A stretch of 64,000 bases of DNA from Propioniferax innocua (GTDB lineage: Bacteria; Actinomycetota; Actinomycetes; Propionibacteriales; Propionibacteriaceae). The stretch covers positions 1,240,001 to 1,304,000 of the forward strand of contig NZ_VFOR01000001.1 of NCBI RefSeq assembly GCF_006716235.1. The letters run 5' to 3'. Within the stretch, counting starts at the first letter, position 1, and every line of letters begins with the position of its first letter. Shown here in pieces: positions 17,452 to 26,430 of this stretch. Below the pieces are notes generated by a model that saw only the letters and a list, made by a program, of their open reading frames with translations, did no database searches and was not told the DNA's origin. The position numbers and the translations under genes are program-made.

Positions 17452-18600
17452 GTGTTCGCCGCCTATCGGAACGTGTGGGTCTCCCCCGCCGCACGCAACA
17501 TCCTCGCGCTCGGTATGGCGTTGCGCATGCCGCATCTGGGGGCGACCCTCCTCATGACGGTCCACGTCGTCGATCTGACCGGCAGCTACGGTCTGGGGGG
17601 TGTCGTGACGACGGTGTGGACTCTGGCGTCCACCGTTGCAAATGTCCTGCGAGGGCGCCTTCTCGACCGTTTGGGCCTACGACGCACCTGCATGGTTCCA
17701 CTGATCGGTCTCCCACTTGCATGGCTGTCCGTCCCGTTCCTGGATTTCGGGCCGCTGGTGATCGTGGCTGCTCTGCTGGGTCTCCTGCAGGTCCCGATCT
17801 CATCGGTGGTGCGCTCGGCTCTCGCCGCCAATCTGCCGCCGGAACATCACCGCGGTGGTTTCGCACTGGATTCGGTGTCCACCGAGATGTCCTTCGTGCT
17901 GGGGCCTGCCATCGCCGTCACGCTGGGAACCGTGTTCGACACCGGGTGGACGCTGACCGGGATGGGGATGGCCTCGGTGACGGCCATCGGCGTCCTGATG
18001 TGGCTGAATCCCTCACTGCACACCGGCGACGGCGATGCCGCCACCCATGGCTGGTTCACCCGTCGCGTCATGGGCGTGCTGCTGGTCACCTTCGCGACGC
18101 TTCTGCTTCTGGGTGCCTCAGATGTCACGATCGTCGCGGCCACCCGCGCCATGCGGGCCGAGCACTGGCTTGCTGTGGTCATGGTGTTCTGGGGAGGCGG
18201 CTCGGTGTGCGGTGGCGTCCTCTACGGCATGCTGCCCCGGCCGATCCATCCCGGGCTGATCCTGGCCGGGCTGGCCACCATGTTCGCGATCTCCTCGGTC
18301 TCTGCGACGGTGCCGTGGCTGTGTGCGTTGTTGTTCATCGCGGGCCTGTTGTGTGCACCGACTCTGACCTCCACCGTGGAGACACTCTCGTCGCTCACGC
18401 CCGCATCGGTCCGGGGCACGATGTTCGGTCTGCACAGCGCTCTCATCACCGCCGGAGTCGCCGTGGGGGCTCCCGCTGCGGGGATCGTGGTGGACGCTGG
18501 CGGATGGCGTTTCGCGGTGGTGGTGCTCTCGGGGACCACGCTGCTGCTGGCCGGCGTGGGGGCGATGCTGCTGCGACGCCCACGCATCGGTTCAGCCTAG
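17452..18600 (+). CDS. MFS transporter
   Basis: A 382-residue major facilitator with about 12 hydrophobic helices. The loop between helices 2 and 3 carries GRLLDRLGLRRTCMVPL, the MFS motif A equivalent. It begins 41 bases after the oxidoreductase gene and may be cotranscribed. It resembles sugar/drug efflux MFS proteins but no specificity motif is visible. Start GTG 17452 is the longest; no clear ribosome binding site. Confidence 0.85.
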   Translation: MFAAYRNVWVSPAARNILALGMALRMPHLGATLLMTVHVVDLTGSYGLGGVVTTVWTLASTVANVLRGRLLDRLGLRRTCMVPLIGLPLAWLSVPFLDFGPLVIVAALLGLLQVPISSVVRSALAANLPPEHHRGGFALDSVSTEMSFVLGPAIAVTLGTVFDTGWTLTGMGMASVTAIGVLMWLNPSLHTGDGDAATHGWFTRRVMGVLLVTFATLLLLGASDVTIVAATRAMRAEHWLAVVMVFWGGGSVCGGVLYGMLPRPIHPGLILAGLATMFAISSVSATVPWLCALLFIAGLLCAPTLTSTVETLSSLTPASVRGTMFGLHSALITAGVAVGAPAAGIVVDAGGWRFAVVVLSGTTLLLAGVGAMLLRRPRIGSA

Positions 18601-18610
18601 ACTCGTCAGC
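18598..18610 (+). promoter_or_regulatory. -10 element for leaderless bpa, overlapping an upstream stop codon
   Basis: TAGACT at 18598-18603 ends seven bases before ATG 18611. Its first three bases are the TAG stop of the MFS gene. Confidence 0.5.
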
Positions 18611-19216
18611 ATGACTTCCGAGCAGCCTGAGAAGCAGCGCGTCATCACCGGCCAGACCGATGACGGACAGACCTTCGTCGTCAGCGACACCGGACTCGCC
18701 AAGGTGGACGCGCCCGATTCCGACCCCTCTGGAGAAAACCTTCCTGGTGCCGAAGACTCAGGCGCCACGCAGAAGGACGATGACGCCCTCTCCCATCCGA
18801 CCGACCAGATCGAGGAGCCGGCCAAGGTCATGCGGATCGGGACGATGGTGCGCAAACTTCTGGACGAGGTCAAAGCCGCACCCCTGGATGATGCCTCCCG
18901 CGTTCGTCTGAGCAGGATCTACGAACAGTCGGTCACCGAGCTCGGTGAGGGGCTCTCTCCCGAACTCGCCGAGGAATTGCAGCGGATCGCCGAACCCTTC
19001 GCTGACGGCGCCACGCCCTCGGACGCCGAGCTGCGCATCGCACAGGCACAGCTGGTCGGTTGGCTGGAGGGTCTTTTCCAAGGCATCCAGACAGCACTCT
19101 TCGCTCAACAGATGGCGGCACGCTCCCAACTCGAGCAGATGCAACGTGCTTTGACCGCCAATGCCCAAAGTGGCCACGAGAGTTCCGGCCAGGAGTCCGG
19201 CGGGCTGTATCTCTGA
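18611..19216 (+). CDS. bpa: Bacterial proteasome activator
   Basis: Bpa (PafE) forms an ATP-independent ring that opens the 20S proteasome gate and feeds it damaged or unfolded proteins. The 201-residue protein has a disordered acidic N-terminus of about 70 residues. The conserved four-helix core follows: EEPAKVMRIGTMVRKLLDEV, APLDDASRVRL, PSDAELRIAQAQLVGWLEGL and FQGIQTALFAQQMAARSQLEQM. The extreme C-terminus GGLYL matches the GQYL/HbYX-type docking motif that inserts in the proteasome alpha-ring pockets. Its presence implies that prcA/prcB exist elsewhere in this genome. Confidence 0.93.
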   Translation: MTSEQPEKQRVITGQTDDGQTFVVSDTGLAKVDAPDSDPSGENLPGAEDSGATQKDDDALSHPTDQIEEPAKVMRIGTMVRKLLDEVKAAPLDDASRVRLSRIYEQSVTELGEGLSPELAEELQRIAEPFADGATPSDAELRIAQAQLVGWLEGLFQGIQTALFAQQMAARSQLEQMQRALTANAQSGHESSGQESGGLYL

Positions 19217-19392
19217 CCGCCCTGTTCTGCCGGAGATGAACCCGGCGTCAGGCATCATGGAATTTCCTCGACTTTTTTCGAGATGTCGGGAACCTTTCCT
19301 CTCTTCTCTTCGTCGTAAGCCCCAGACAAGACGGAGACGCCCCCCAGTCACGCTGAGAACAGTCACGCTGGGAACGACCATGGAGAGAAGGA

Positions 19393-19962
19393 ATGACGAT
19401 CCCCACGCTGCAGGCCGATGCGACTGCCCGAGGCTGCGTTCAGCGCACCGACATCTTCCAGAATGTTCTCCTCGAGGATCCGCCCACTTCACTGAACACG
19501 GCTGAACGTCGCGCCACCATGAAGTTGACCAGCCAGGCGGCGAAGATCTGCGGAGCCTGCCCGCTGCAGAACGAGTGCTTGTACACCGCTGTCGTCGATC
19601 ACGATGTGGCCGGTTTCGTCGCCGGCACCACCGAAAAGCAGCGGTTGAAGATCCGTCGAGCCCTCGGCTGGAAAGTCACGCCCGACAACATGGACAGTCT
19701 GGCGGGTGCCTTCACCCAGAACCGTCAGGTCGACCACGACGAGGTCGTTCGGCTGCGCATGGCCAACCCGCACGAGAGCCTCGAGATGTTGGCGCAGCGC
19801 ATGGGGTGCTCACTCTCCACGATCAAGCGTCACCTGCGGCGTCACCGCCAGGAACGCACCTCCCCCAAGCCACGCCAGGTCAAGGTGAAGCCCTCACTGC
19901 GCAAGGTCCTCACCGCCGCCCAGCAGGTGCTCAATCCGCAGACGCAGCGTCAGGCCGCCTGA
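19393..19962 (+). CDS. WhiB-family iron-sulfur regulator with C-terminal helix-turn-helix
   Basis: WhiB-like proteins bind a [4Fe-4S] cluster and partner with the primary sigma factor. Four cysteines fit the pattern: C15, C53, C56 and C62 (GCVQRTDIF, ICGACPLQNEC). The usual G(V/I)WGG turn after the cluster is replaced by VAGFVAGTTEKQR at 72-84. The protein is long (189 aa): after the basic RLKIRRALGW segment there is a region ESLEMLAQRMGCSLSTIKRHLRRHR that looks like a helix-turn-helix, then a Lys/Arg-rich tail. ATG 19393 has AGAAGGA close upstream. The 176 bases upstream contain no other gene. Confidence 0.85.
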   Translation: MTIPTLQADATARGCVQRTDIFQNVLLEDPPTSLNTAERRATMKLTSQAAKICGACPLQNECLYTAVVDHDVAGFVAGTTEKQRLKIRRALGWKVTPDNMDSLAGAFTQNRQVDHDEVVRLRMANPHESLEMLAQRMGCSLSTIKRHLRRHRQERTSPKPRQVKVKPSLRKVLTAAQQVLNPQTQRQAA

Positions 19963-20749
19963 ACCAGCGATCCAGTTCCCTCACCGTGCCGCCATCAGCG
20001 AAGCGCCCGGTGACGTGGTCGGCAACGACCCGCACCTCTGCCGGAGCATCGCCGATGGCGACTCCACGTCCAGCCCATTGCAGCATCTCGATGTCGTTGC
20101 GGCCATCACCCATCGCGAGCACATCATCACGGTCGATCCCGAGATCGGCGCAGACCCGAGCCAGACCGGTGGCCTTGTGAACCCCCTCTGGTGCGATGTC
20201 GAGCCACGCCGAATGACCGATGAAATAGTTGACGCCGTGCAGACCCAGCTGCCGGGCCAGCACCATGAAATCCGGCTCGGTGCTGTTGGGGTCGCGGACG
20301 ATGACGCGCGTGGCCGGAAGCTCACGTAGCTCCTCACGCGGAACGACGGTCACTCGACCCGACAGATCCCCTTCGGGGAACTCTCCGGTGACGCGATATC
20401 CGACGCCGGGTTCCTCGATCCCGATCAACGCGCGAGGCGCCATCTCGGTGATCCGGTCGATCACATCTGCCGGTTCGAACGTCACCTCACAGATGATCTC
20501 CATCGGTGGATACTGCACCACCACGGCACCATTCGACGCCACCGCCGGCCCCGGTGGAAGGTCCAGGGCGTCGAACACGATCTTCGTCCCGGCCCAGGCC
20601 CGCCCCGTGGCGAGCACGACACGGGCCCCGGCGTCAAGGATGCGGTGCACGGCGGCGTGGATCTCGTGCGGAAGGTAACCGTCGTGGTCGACGAGCGTCC
20701 CGTCTATGTCCAACGCCACCAGCTTCGGCTTCCACGACTCCCAGGTCAT
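19931..20749 (-). CDS. HAD-superfamily hydrolase, Cof type
   Basis: A haloacid-dehalogenase phosphatase of about 272 residues. It has motif I LVALDIDGTLVD (nucleophile D in DIDGT), motif II LATGRAWAG, a C2-type cap domain, motif III lysine, and motif IV GDGRNDIEMLQWAGRGVAIGDA. The Cof group hydrolyses phosphosugars and phosphorylated cofactors; the substrate here is unknown. Start ATG 20749 has GGGGGA upstream. An alternative ATG at 20794 would overlap the serS stop by four bases (ATGA) and add 15 residues. Its 3' end overlaps the whiB-like gene by 32 bases, tail to tail. Confidence 0.88.
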   Translation of the reverse strand: MTWESWKPKLVALDIDGTLVDHDGYLPHEIHAAVHRILDAGARVVLATGRAWAGTKIVFDALDLPPGPAVASNGAVVVQYPPMEIICEVTFEPADVIDRITEMAPRALIGIEEPGVGYRVTGEFPEGDLSGRVTVVPREELRELPATRVIVRDPNSTEPDFMVLARQLGLHGVNYFIGHSAWLDIAPEGVHKATGLARVCADLGIDRDDVLAMGDGRNDIEMLQWAGRGVAIGDAPAEVRVVADHVTGRFADGGTVRELDRWFRRPDAASAD

Positions 20750-20790
20750 GTCATCCCCCGACGCTCCACCAACGGCTGCGTCCGCGTGGT

Positions 20791-22065
20791 TCATACAACC
20801 GGTTCCAGCCGTTCGAGGCCGAGGTAGGGCTGCAGCACTGCGGGGACGTGGACCGAGCCATCGGCCTGCTGGTGGTTCTCCAGCACCATGATTATCATGC
20901 GCGTCATCGCACACAGGGTTCCGTTGAGCGTCGCGATCGGTCGGACGCCATCGTCGAATCGGCCGCGGATCTGCATCCGTCGGGCCTGGAACTCGGTGCA
21001 GTTCGAGGTCGAGGTGATCTCACGGTAACGCTGCTGGGACGGCAGCCAGGCTTCGCAGTCGAATTTCCGGGCCGCAGACATACCCAGATCTCCCGACGCC
21101 ACGTCGATGACGCGGAACGGCAGTTCGAGCGAAGAGATGAAGTCCTTCTCAAAGCCCAGGAGTCGTTCATGTTCGGCTTCTGCATCGGCGGGGTCGCAGT
21201 GAACGAACATCTCGACCTTGTCGAACCAATGCACACGGAAGATACCTCGGGTGTCCTTGCCGTGTGAACCGGCTTCGCGTCGATAACAGGGCGAGAACGC
21301 CGCGTAGTGGCGTGGGAGTGTCTCCGCCTCGAGGATCTCACCCCCGTGATAAGCGGCCAACGCAACCTCGGAGGTGCCCACGAGATACAGGTCGTCGGCG
21401 GGCAGGTGATACACGTCGTCGGCGTCACCCTGGCCGAGGTAACCGGTCCCCTCCATGGCCTGCGGACGGACCAATGCCGGGGGGATCATCTGCGTGAAGC
21501 CCCACTCGGTCGCCTTGGCCATCGCATGGTTCAGGAGAGCGAACTCCAGCCTCGCCCCCACTCCGGTGAGGAAATAGAACCGTGATCCGGAGACCTTCGC
21601 TCCACGCTCAAGGTCGATCGCACCGAGCATCTCACCCAGTTCCACATGGTCTCGTGGCTCAAACCCTTCGGCTGCGAAGTCGCGGGGTTCGCCGATCGTC
21701 TCGAGGGTGACGAAGTCCTCTTCCCCACCGCGCGGGACCTGATCGAGCACCTGGTTGGGCATGCGCTTCATCAACTCATCGAACCGCTCGCCCGCGGCGT
21801 TCGCCGCCTCATTGGCGGCCTTGACCTCGGCCGCAAGCGACTTCGTGCGCGCCAGCAGCTCGGACTTCTCCTCACCCGACGCCTGGGCGACCTGTTTGCC
21901 GAGGCCCTTCTGCTCGGAACGTTTCGCCTCGAACTCGGACAGCTTCTCGCGCCGTTGGGCGTCGGCGTCCAGCAGTTCGTCGACGAGTGCGGTGTCGGCG
22001 CCACGAGCGCTCAGCCATCCGCGGACGGTATCGGGGTTCGCACGCAACAACTTGGGGTCGATCAC
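20791..22065 (-). CDS. serS: Seryl-tRNA synthetase
   Basis: Charges tRNA-Ser. The 424-residue class II enzyme has the N-terminal coiled-coil arm (about residues 30-105, rich in [11 protein letters not shown] and [11 protein letters not shown]) that grips the long variable arm. Motif 2 is around [29 protein letters not shown], and motif 3 is [22 protein letters not shown]. Start GTG 22065 lies six bases after TAGGCT (22077-22072 on this strand), so it is probably leaderless. Two tRNA-Ser genes are in the same window. Confidence 0.97.
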   Translation of the reverse strand: MIDPKLLRANPDTVRGWLSARGADTALVDELLDADAQRREKLSEFEAKRSEQKGLGKQVAQASGEEKSELLARTKSLAAEVKAANEAANAAGERFDELMKRMPNQVLDQVPRGGEEDFVTLETIGEPRDFAAEGFEPRDHVELGEMLGAIDLERGAKVSGSRFYFLTGVGARLEFALLNHAMAKATEWGFTQMIPPALVRPQAMEGTGYLGQGDADDVYHLPADDLYLVGTSEVALAAYHGGEILEAETLPRHYAAFSPCYRREAGSHGKDTRGIFRVHWFDKVEMFVHCDPADAEAEHERLLGFEKDFISSLELPFRVIDVASGDLGMSAARKFDCEAWLPSQQRYREITSTSNCTEFQARRMQIRGRFDDGVRPIATLNGTLCAMTRMIIMVLENHQQADGSVHVPAVLQPYLGLERLEPVV

Positions 22066-22126
22066 CCCGCCAGCCTAGCCCCCGCCGCGATCGGGCGTCG
22101 CGCTCCCCATCAGATGGTCACGATGC

Positions 22127-23701
22127 TCAGGACGGCTTCATGAGTGTGAGGGCACCGGGCATGACGGTGGCATCGACCACACGAGCCTCCCCCTCTGTAT
22201 CGCCATCGAGCTGGAACTGCTCGGCCCGACCGGCTTCGATCCGGACCCGCCGCGCCCGCACATACTCAAGGTTCTCCTCGTCACCAACACGGGTGAGGAC
22301 CTTGCGCGTCATGCGCAACAAATCGACCGCCGAGGTGGGCGAGGCCACGAGGAGATCGAGATAACCGTCATCGGCTTGAGCGTCGGGGATGATCTGGATG
22401 CCACCCTGCAGCATGCCCACATTGCCGACGAGAACGAGCATCGCTTCTCGCGTCACCGGTTCGTCATCGTCGATGATGATGGTGACCGGCAGCGGTGGAT
22501 GGTCGACGTTCTGAGCCGCGGCGACGAAGTACGCAGCAGAGCCGACTGCACGTTTGAGGTCGGCATCGGTACGGTCCATGATGACCGCGTCGATACCCAC
22601 TCCGGCCATGACGCCGGAGACATAGCGGTGTTCCTCGTCGATGACGATCTCCACAAGATCCATCGGTGTCGGTGTTCCCTCCAACGCCACTCGCAGAGCG
22701 GACTGTTCATCGAGGGGGATCTGCAGGTTCCGGGCGAGCAGGTTTCCAGTGCCCGCGGGGATGACGGCGAACGGCACCCCGGTGTCGGCGAGTTCCTCGC
22801 AGACGACCCGGACCGTGCCATCTCCACCTGCGGCCATCACGAGGTCCACCTCGAGCTCCAGCGCTTTCTGCGCCATCGCATGGCCCGGGTCGTCTGCGGT
22901 GGTCTCCAGCCAGATCGGCGCCTGCCAACCGTGCGTCTCCAACTCATGGGCCACATGACGCCGGAAGGTGTCCAGGTCTTCGACCTTCACCGGGTTGTAC
23001 ACGATGGCGCACCGCTTGGGCGGTCCGGCGATGGCCTCGTCCGCATCTCTCGATTCGGGCCCGAGCGCAAAGTAGTCCTTCGGCAGCACGCGGACACGGC
23101 AGGACACCAGAGCGATCGCGGATGCCGCGGCTCCCCATATGAATCCACCCACGATATCGGAGAACCAGTGGGCGCCCATCAACCAACGGTCGAGGCCCAC
23201 CACCACGGTCAGGCCCACCGCGGCGAACCACACGCCATGCCGCATGACGCGGCCCTGACGCGTCACGATGGTGGCTGCGAGGGCCATACACCCACCGACG
23301 GTGATCGCCGTCAGATGCCCCGAGGGGTAGGCCCACCCGGATGTGGTGAGCACGTCCATCGCCCCGTCGGGTCGCGGGCGTCGAACGAGCATCTTGATGA
23401 GCAGATGGCCGCCCCATCCGATCACGATGGAGACCCACATCGCGAGCCCGAGGTACAGCAGACGTCGCTTTCGCAACCACCACCCGGCCACGGCCACCAG
23501 TACGTAGATGACACCGGGCCACGTGACCAGCGCGAAGGCTGCTGCGATCTGCCCAAGCGCCGAGGTGTACTCGGCTGCCGGGATCGCAACGGCTTCATCC
23601 AGCGGCTCGAGGGTTCCTCCCAGAACCAACACCGTCCACACCGTGAACGCGACGATCGAGCCTCCGATCGCCACCACCGATGTCGTGGAGGGGGGTTTCA
23701 T
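22127..23701 (-). CDS. PAP2 phosphatase-diacylglycerol kinase fusion protein
   Basis: A 524-residue two-domain membrane protein. The N-terminal half is a type 2 phosphatidic acid phosphatase with membrane helices and the three PAP2 motifs: KMLVRRPRP, YPSGH, and GAHWFSDIVGG. The C-terminal half is a DAG/lipid kinase catalytic domain beginning CAIVYNPVKV, with the nucleotide-binding AAGGDGTVRVV and PAGTGNLLARNL. Opposite activities (lipid phosphatase and lipid kinase) are joined, suggesting lipid recycling, perhaps of undecaprenol or diacylglycerol. Start ATG 23701 overlaps the pheA stop (ATGA), hence translational coupling; a longer in-frame start at 23725 is less likely. Confidence 0.9.
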   Translation of the reverse strand: MKPPSTTSVVAIGGSIVAFTVWTVLVLGGTLEPLDEAVAIPAAEYTSALGQIAAAFALVTWPGVIYVLVAVAGWWLRKRRLLYLGLAMWVSIVIGWGGHLLIKMLVRRPRPDGAMDVLTTSGWAYPSGHLTAITVGGCMALAATIVTRQGRVMRHGVWFAAVGLTVVVGLDRWLMGAHWFSDIVGGFIWGAAASAIALVSCRVRVLPKDYFALGPESRDADEAIAGPPKRCAIVYNPVKVEDLDTFRRHVAHELETHGWQAPIWLETTADDPGHAMAQKALELEVDLVMAAGGDGTVRVVCEELADTGVPFAVIPAGTGNLLARNLQIPLDEQSALRVALEGTPTPMDLVEIVIDEEHRYVSGVMAGVGIDAVIMDRTDADLKRAVGSAAYFVAAAQNVDHPPLPVTIIIDDDEPVTREAMLVLVGNVGMLQGGIQIIPDAQADDGYLDLLVASPTSAVDLLRMTRKVLTRVGDEENLEYVRARRVRIEAGRAEQFQLDGDTEGEARVVDATVMPGALTLMKPS

Positions 23702-24612
23702 GACCCCAACAACCCGTTCAGCCACGTGCGTGCCGCCCCGAAGTCCTCCTCGGAGAAGCCTGCATCCACCTGCGGGGCCACGCGCTGGGCCGTCGGGTAC
23801 GAGCCGAGGAACACCACGTCACGACACGTCCGTTTCAAACCCATCAGCGTTTCAGCGACGCGTGCCTGCGCGATGTGGCCCTCGAAGTCCATCGAGAAGC
23901 AGTAGGTTCCCAGCGTCGTCCGCGTCGGGCGTGATTCAAGCCGGGTGAGGTTGACGCCCCGAGCAGCGAACTGCTGCAGCGTGTGAAGCAGCGCCCCGGG
24001 GCGGTCGGTGTGGATGAATGCCACCACGGTGGTCTTGTCGTAGCCGGTCGGTTCCGACGGCGTCCCCAAAGGAGAGACCACGACGAAGCGGGTGGTGGCG
24101 TCGCGGTTGTCCGCGATGCCGTCGGCCAGATGCACAAGGTCATGCATGTCGCCGGCCACCGAGGCGCAGATGGCGGCGTCATAACGGCCGGAGGACGCCA
24201 CTTCCGCCGCTGCGGCCGCCGTGGAGGCAGCGTCATACACCTTGGCGTTCGGCAGGTTCTCGGTGAGCCACCGGCGGCATTGCGCGGACGCGTGTGGGTG
24301 CGTGGCCACGCTGCGCACATCCAAAAGGTCCATCGGAGCCCGCGCAACCAGGCTGAACTGGACCGGGAGGGTCACCTCGGAGGTGATCATGAGCGGCGTC
24401 TCTGAGTGCGTGAGTTCGTCCAATGTCGACGAGACACCGCCTTCGACCGAGTTCTCGATCGGCACCAGGGACGCCTCGACCGTTCCGTCACGAACGGCGT
24501 CGAGAGCCGTGATGACCGAGGGAAAGGGACGCCCGTGCGTCGCACCGGTCGACTGCAGTGCCTGATGGGCGAAGGTCCCGGCCGGGCCGAGATATCCGAT
24601 CGGACCTGTCAT
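23698..24612 (-). CDS. pheA: Prephenate dehydratase
   Basis: Converts prephenate to phenylpyruvate in phenylalanine synthesis. It is the monofunctional 304-residue type: N-terminal GYLGPAGTFAHQAL, the VPIENSVEGGV loop, the catalytic TRF motif (DATTRFVVV), and a C-terminal ACT regulatory domain GALLHTLQQFAARGVNLTRLESRP that binds phenylalanine. ATG 24612 overlaps the stop of the upstream mannosyltransferase gene, and its own stop overlaps the next gene, giving a three-gene chain of 4-base overlaps. Confidence 0.96.
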   Translation of the reverse strand: MTGPIGYLGPAGTFAHQALQSTGATHGRPFPSVITALDAVRDGTVEASLVPIENSVEGGVSSTLDELTHSETPLMITSEVTLPVQFSLVARAPMDLLDVRSVATHPHASAQCRRWLTENLPNAKVYDAASTAAAAAEVASSGRYDAAICASVAGDMHDLVHLADGIADNRDATTRFVVVSPLGTPSEPTGYDKTTVVAFIHTDRPGALLHTLQQFAARGVNLTRLESRPTRTTLGTYCFSMDFEGHIAQARVAETLMGLKRTCRDVVFLGSYPTAQRVAPQVDAGFSEEDFGAARTWLNGLLGS

Positions 24613-26270
24613 GAAGCCGCTCCTTCGGTCGCCGTCACCGAGCCGGGTGCATCACCGGCCCGTTTGCGTTCTGGTTTGCTTCCGAACCCCTCGGGCACCG
24701 GCGCGGTGCTGTACGAACCACCCTGCAGGCTTGCGCGGTGCCACCAGAGCACGACGGTTGCGATGATGAGGGCCGAACCTGTGGCTCCCACGATCTCTCG
24801 GCTGCGTTGGGCGACGTGTCGCATCACATCACCGTAGATCACCACACGTCCGGGCACGTAGACCGCGTTGAGCAGCACGACGCGCCAGATGAGCACCCAG
24901 TCGAGCATGGTGGCTCCGACGAAGGCCAGCGGCACGAACGTGAGGAGGTCGTACCACGGCAACGAGTACAACGACGAGATCGTCCATCCCGCAGCGATGG
25001 TGACCGCGGTACGGCAGGCGATCGTCAGCGGATCGGTACGCGGATCCACTCCCTCGGCCAACCCCGGAGCGGCCTTCCAGGGCAGCAGACGGCTCAACAT
25101 CCAGGTGATGAGGATCGTGAGGGCCCAGCCGAAGACGTTCAGGAAGGCCTGCGAGCGGGTCGGGGTCAGCAGCGGATCGAGCATGAGCGCGAAGGGGCGG
25201 GCCCACGAGTTGCCCGCCACGTAGCTGGCGTTCTTGATCGCCAGCTCCAGCGCCTGGGGGTAGATCACGATGTAGGCGAGCACGGTCGGGATTCCGGCGC
25301 CCACGAGGAAGGCCAGCAGCCTCTTGGGTTCACGGCGGTAGGCCCACACCATCGCCAGGCCGTAGATGCCGGCGGTGGCCTTGCCCGCACAGGCGAGACC
25401 CACCATGAATCCCGCACCGAACGCGGTACGCCTCATGATGATGAGGCCGCCCACCACGAAGGCCATGATGACCGCCTCGTTGTGGGCACCCACCACGACG
25501 GCCCAGACCATCGGCTGGCACGATGCGATGGCCAGGACGCGCGCCTGCACCTTCTTGTCACTGCGCGCCATCCACAACAGGCCCCCGACGCAGAGGAGCA
25601 TGCCGATCATCGTCTGCATCTGGAAGTAGAAGATGACGTCGTGCATGTTGGAGCCCGCCAGGCGGTTGGCCAGCCACATCGAGCCCATGAGAATGGGGCC
25701 GTAGACGCTTGGGGTGTCCTGCCACGGACGTTCCGACCAACGCACGATCGGGTCCCACTGCTGGCGGAACAACTCAGCCGGGGTGATCGAATAGGGATCC
25801 ATGCCGATGAGTTGGATCCGACCGTAGGCGGCATACATCAGGGAGTCGGCGGAGGTCATGGGTGGGACCACCGAGGCCGCCACGATCATCCCGGCACAGA
25901 ACAGCGCCATGCGTCGGATCTCGGGCTGCCAACCATGACGCAACGCACGCAGCCAGATCACTGCGCCGACGCATCCCACCAGCACCGCGGTGACCCCCAT
26001 CGACACCACGAGCCATTCATTGGGCTGGTTGCTGAGATCCACCGGCAGGTACCAGGGCGGCAGCAGGTTCTGGCGGGGGCCCAGCTGCAGCGTCACCACC
26101 GAGGGGCCCAGGAACGCGGTGAGGGACCCGATGACGGTGGCGATGAAGCACAACAGGTACCCGAGCATCGGACGCCGATGCCACGGAACGCCCTGATGCT
26201 CCAGAGGCGTCAGCAACCGCCAACGGCCACCGCTGGTCGCGTCAGCTTTCCCCACACTCGCCCCTCTCAC
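24609..26270 (-). CDS. GT-C membrane mannosyltransferase (MptA/MptB-like)
   Basis: A polytopic protein of 553 residues with about a dozen membrane helices. The first extracytoplasmic loop holds DSLMYAAYGRIQLIGMDPYS and a large loop DTPSVYGPILMGSMWLANRL, features of polyprenol-phosphomannose-dependent alpha-1,6-mannosyltransferases that build lipomannan in actinobacteria. The donor would be decaprenyl-phosphomannose. No Dpm synthase is in the window. Start GTG 26270 is the first available; the conserved region begins near MLGYLLCFIATVIGS (residue 35), so a shorter form is possible. It heads the pheA-PAP2/DAGK chain and diverges from mycP. Confidence 0.82.
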   Translation of the reverse strand: MRGASVGKADATSGGRWRLLTPLEHQGVPWHRRPMLGYLLCFIATVIGSLTAFLGPSVVTLQLGPRQNLLPPWYLPVDLSNQPNEWLVVSMGVTAVLVGCVGAVIWLRALRHGWQPEIRRMALFCAGMIVAASVVPPMTSADSLMYAAYGRIQLIGMDPYSITPAELFRQQWDPIVRWSERPWQDTPSVYGPILMGSMWLANRLAGSNMHDVIFYFQMQTMIGMLLCVGGLLWMARSDKKVQARVLAIASCQPMVWAVVVGAHNEAVIMAFVVGGLIIMRRTAFGAGFMVGLACAGKATAGIYGLAMVWAYRREPKRLLAFLVGAGIPTVLAYIVIYPQALELAIKNASYVAGNSWARPFALMLDPLLTPTRSQAFLNVFGWALTILITWMLSRLLPWKAAPGLAEGVDPRTDPLTIACRTAVTIAAGWTISSLYSLPWYDLLTFVPLAFVGATMLDWVLIWRVVLLNAVYVPGRVVIYGDVMRHVAQRSREIVGATGSALIIATVVLWWHRASLQGGSYSTAPVPEGFGSKPERKRAGDAPGSVTATEGAAS

Positions 26271-26417
26271 GTCACGGCCACATGAACCCCACTGTTTCCA
26301 CCACTTCGGAAAACAGCCGGAAACAGCCTGAATCGAATACAGGCTAGCGGGTGTTCCCCACCGAGCCGGTGTGACGCGTCCGCCGAATGGACGAGTGATC
26401 CGTCATGCCGCGGCCGG

Positions 26418-26430
26418 TATGGTTTGAGCC
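26418..26430 (+). promoter_or_regulatory. -10 element for leaderless mycP
   Basis: TATGGT at 26418-26423 ends seven bases before the GTG start at 26431. The 160-bp gap back to the divergent mannosyltransferase also contains the direct repeat GGAAACAGCC/GAAAACAGCC. Confidence 0.55.

Noticed and set aside
19287-19325. SigH/SigR-type promoter (GGGAAC-N-GTC) before the whiB-like gene
   Set aside because: GGGAAC at the -35 position is fine but the -10 GTT is replaced by GTC and the spacing is uncertain.
24738-26285. Long His/Glu-rich plus-strand frame opposite the mannosyltransferase
   Set aside because: Antisense shadow of a well-supported membrane protein; the composition mirrors GC-rich third positions.
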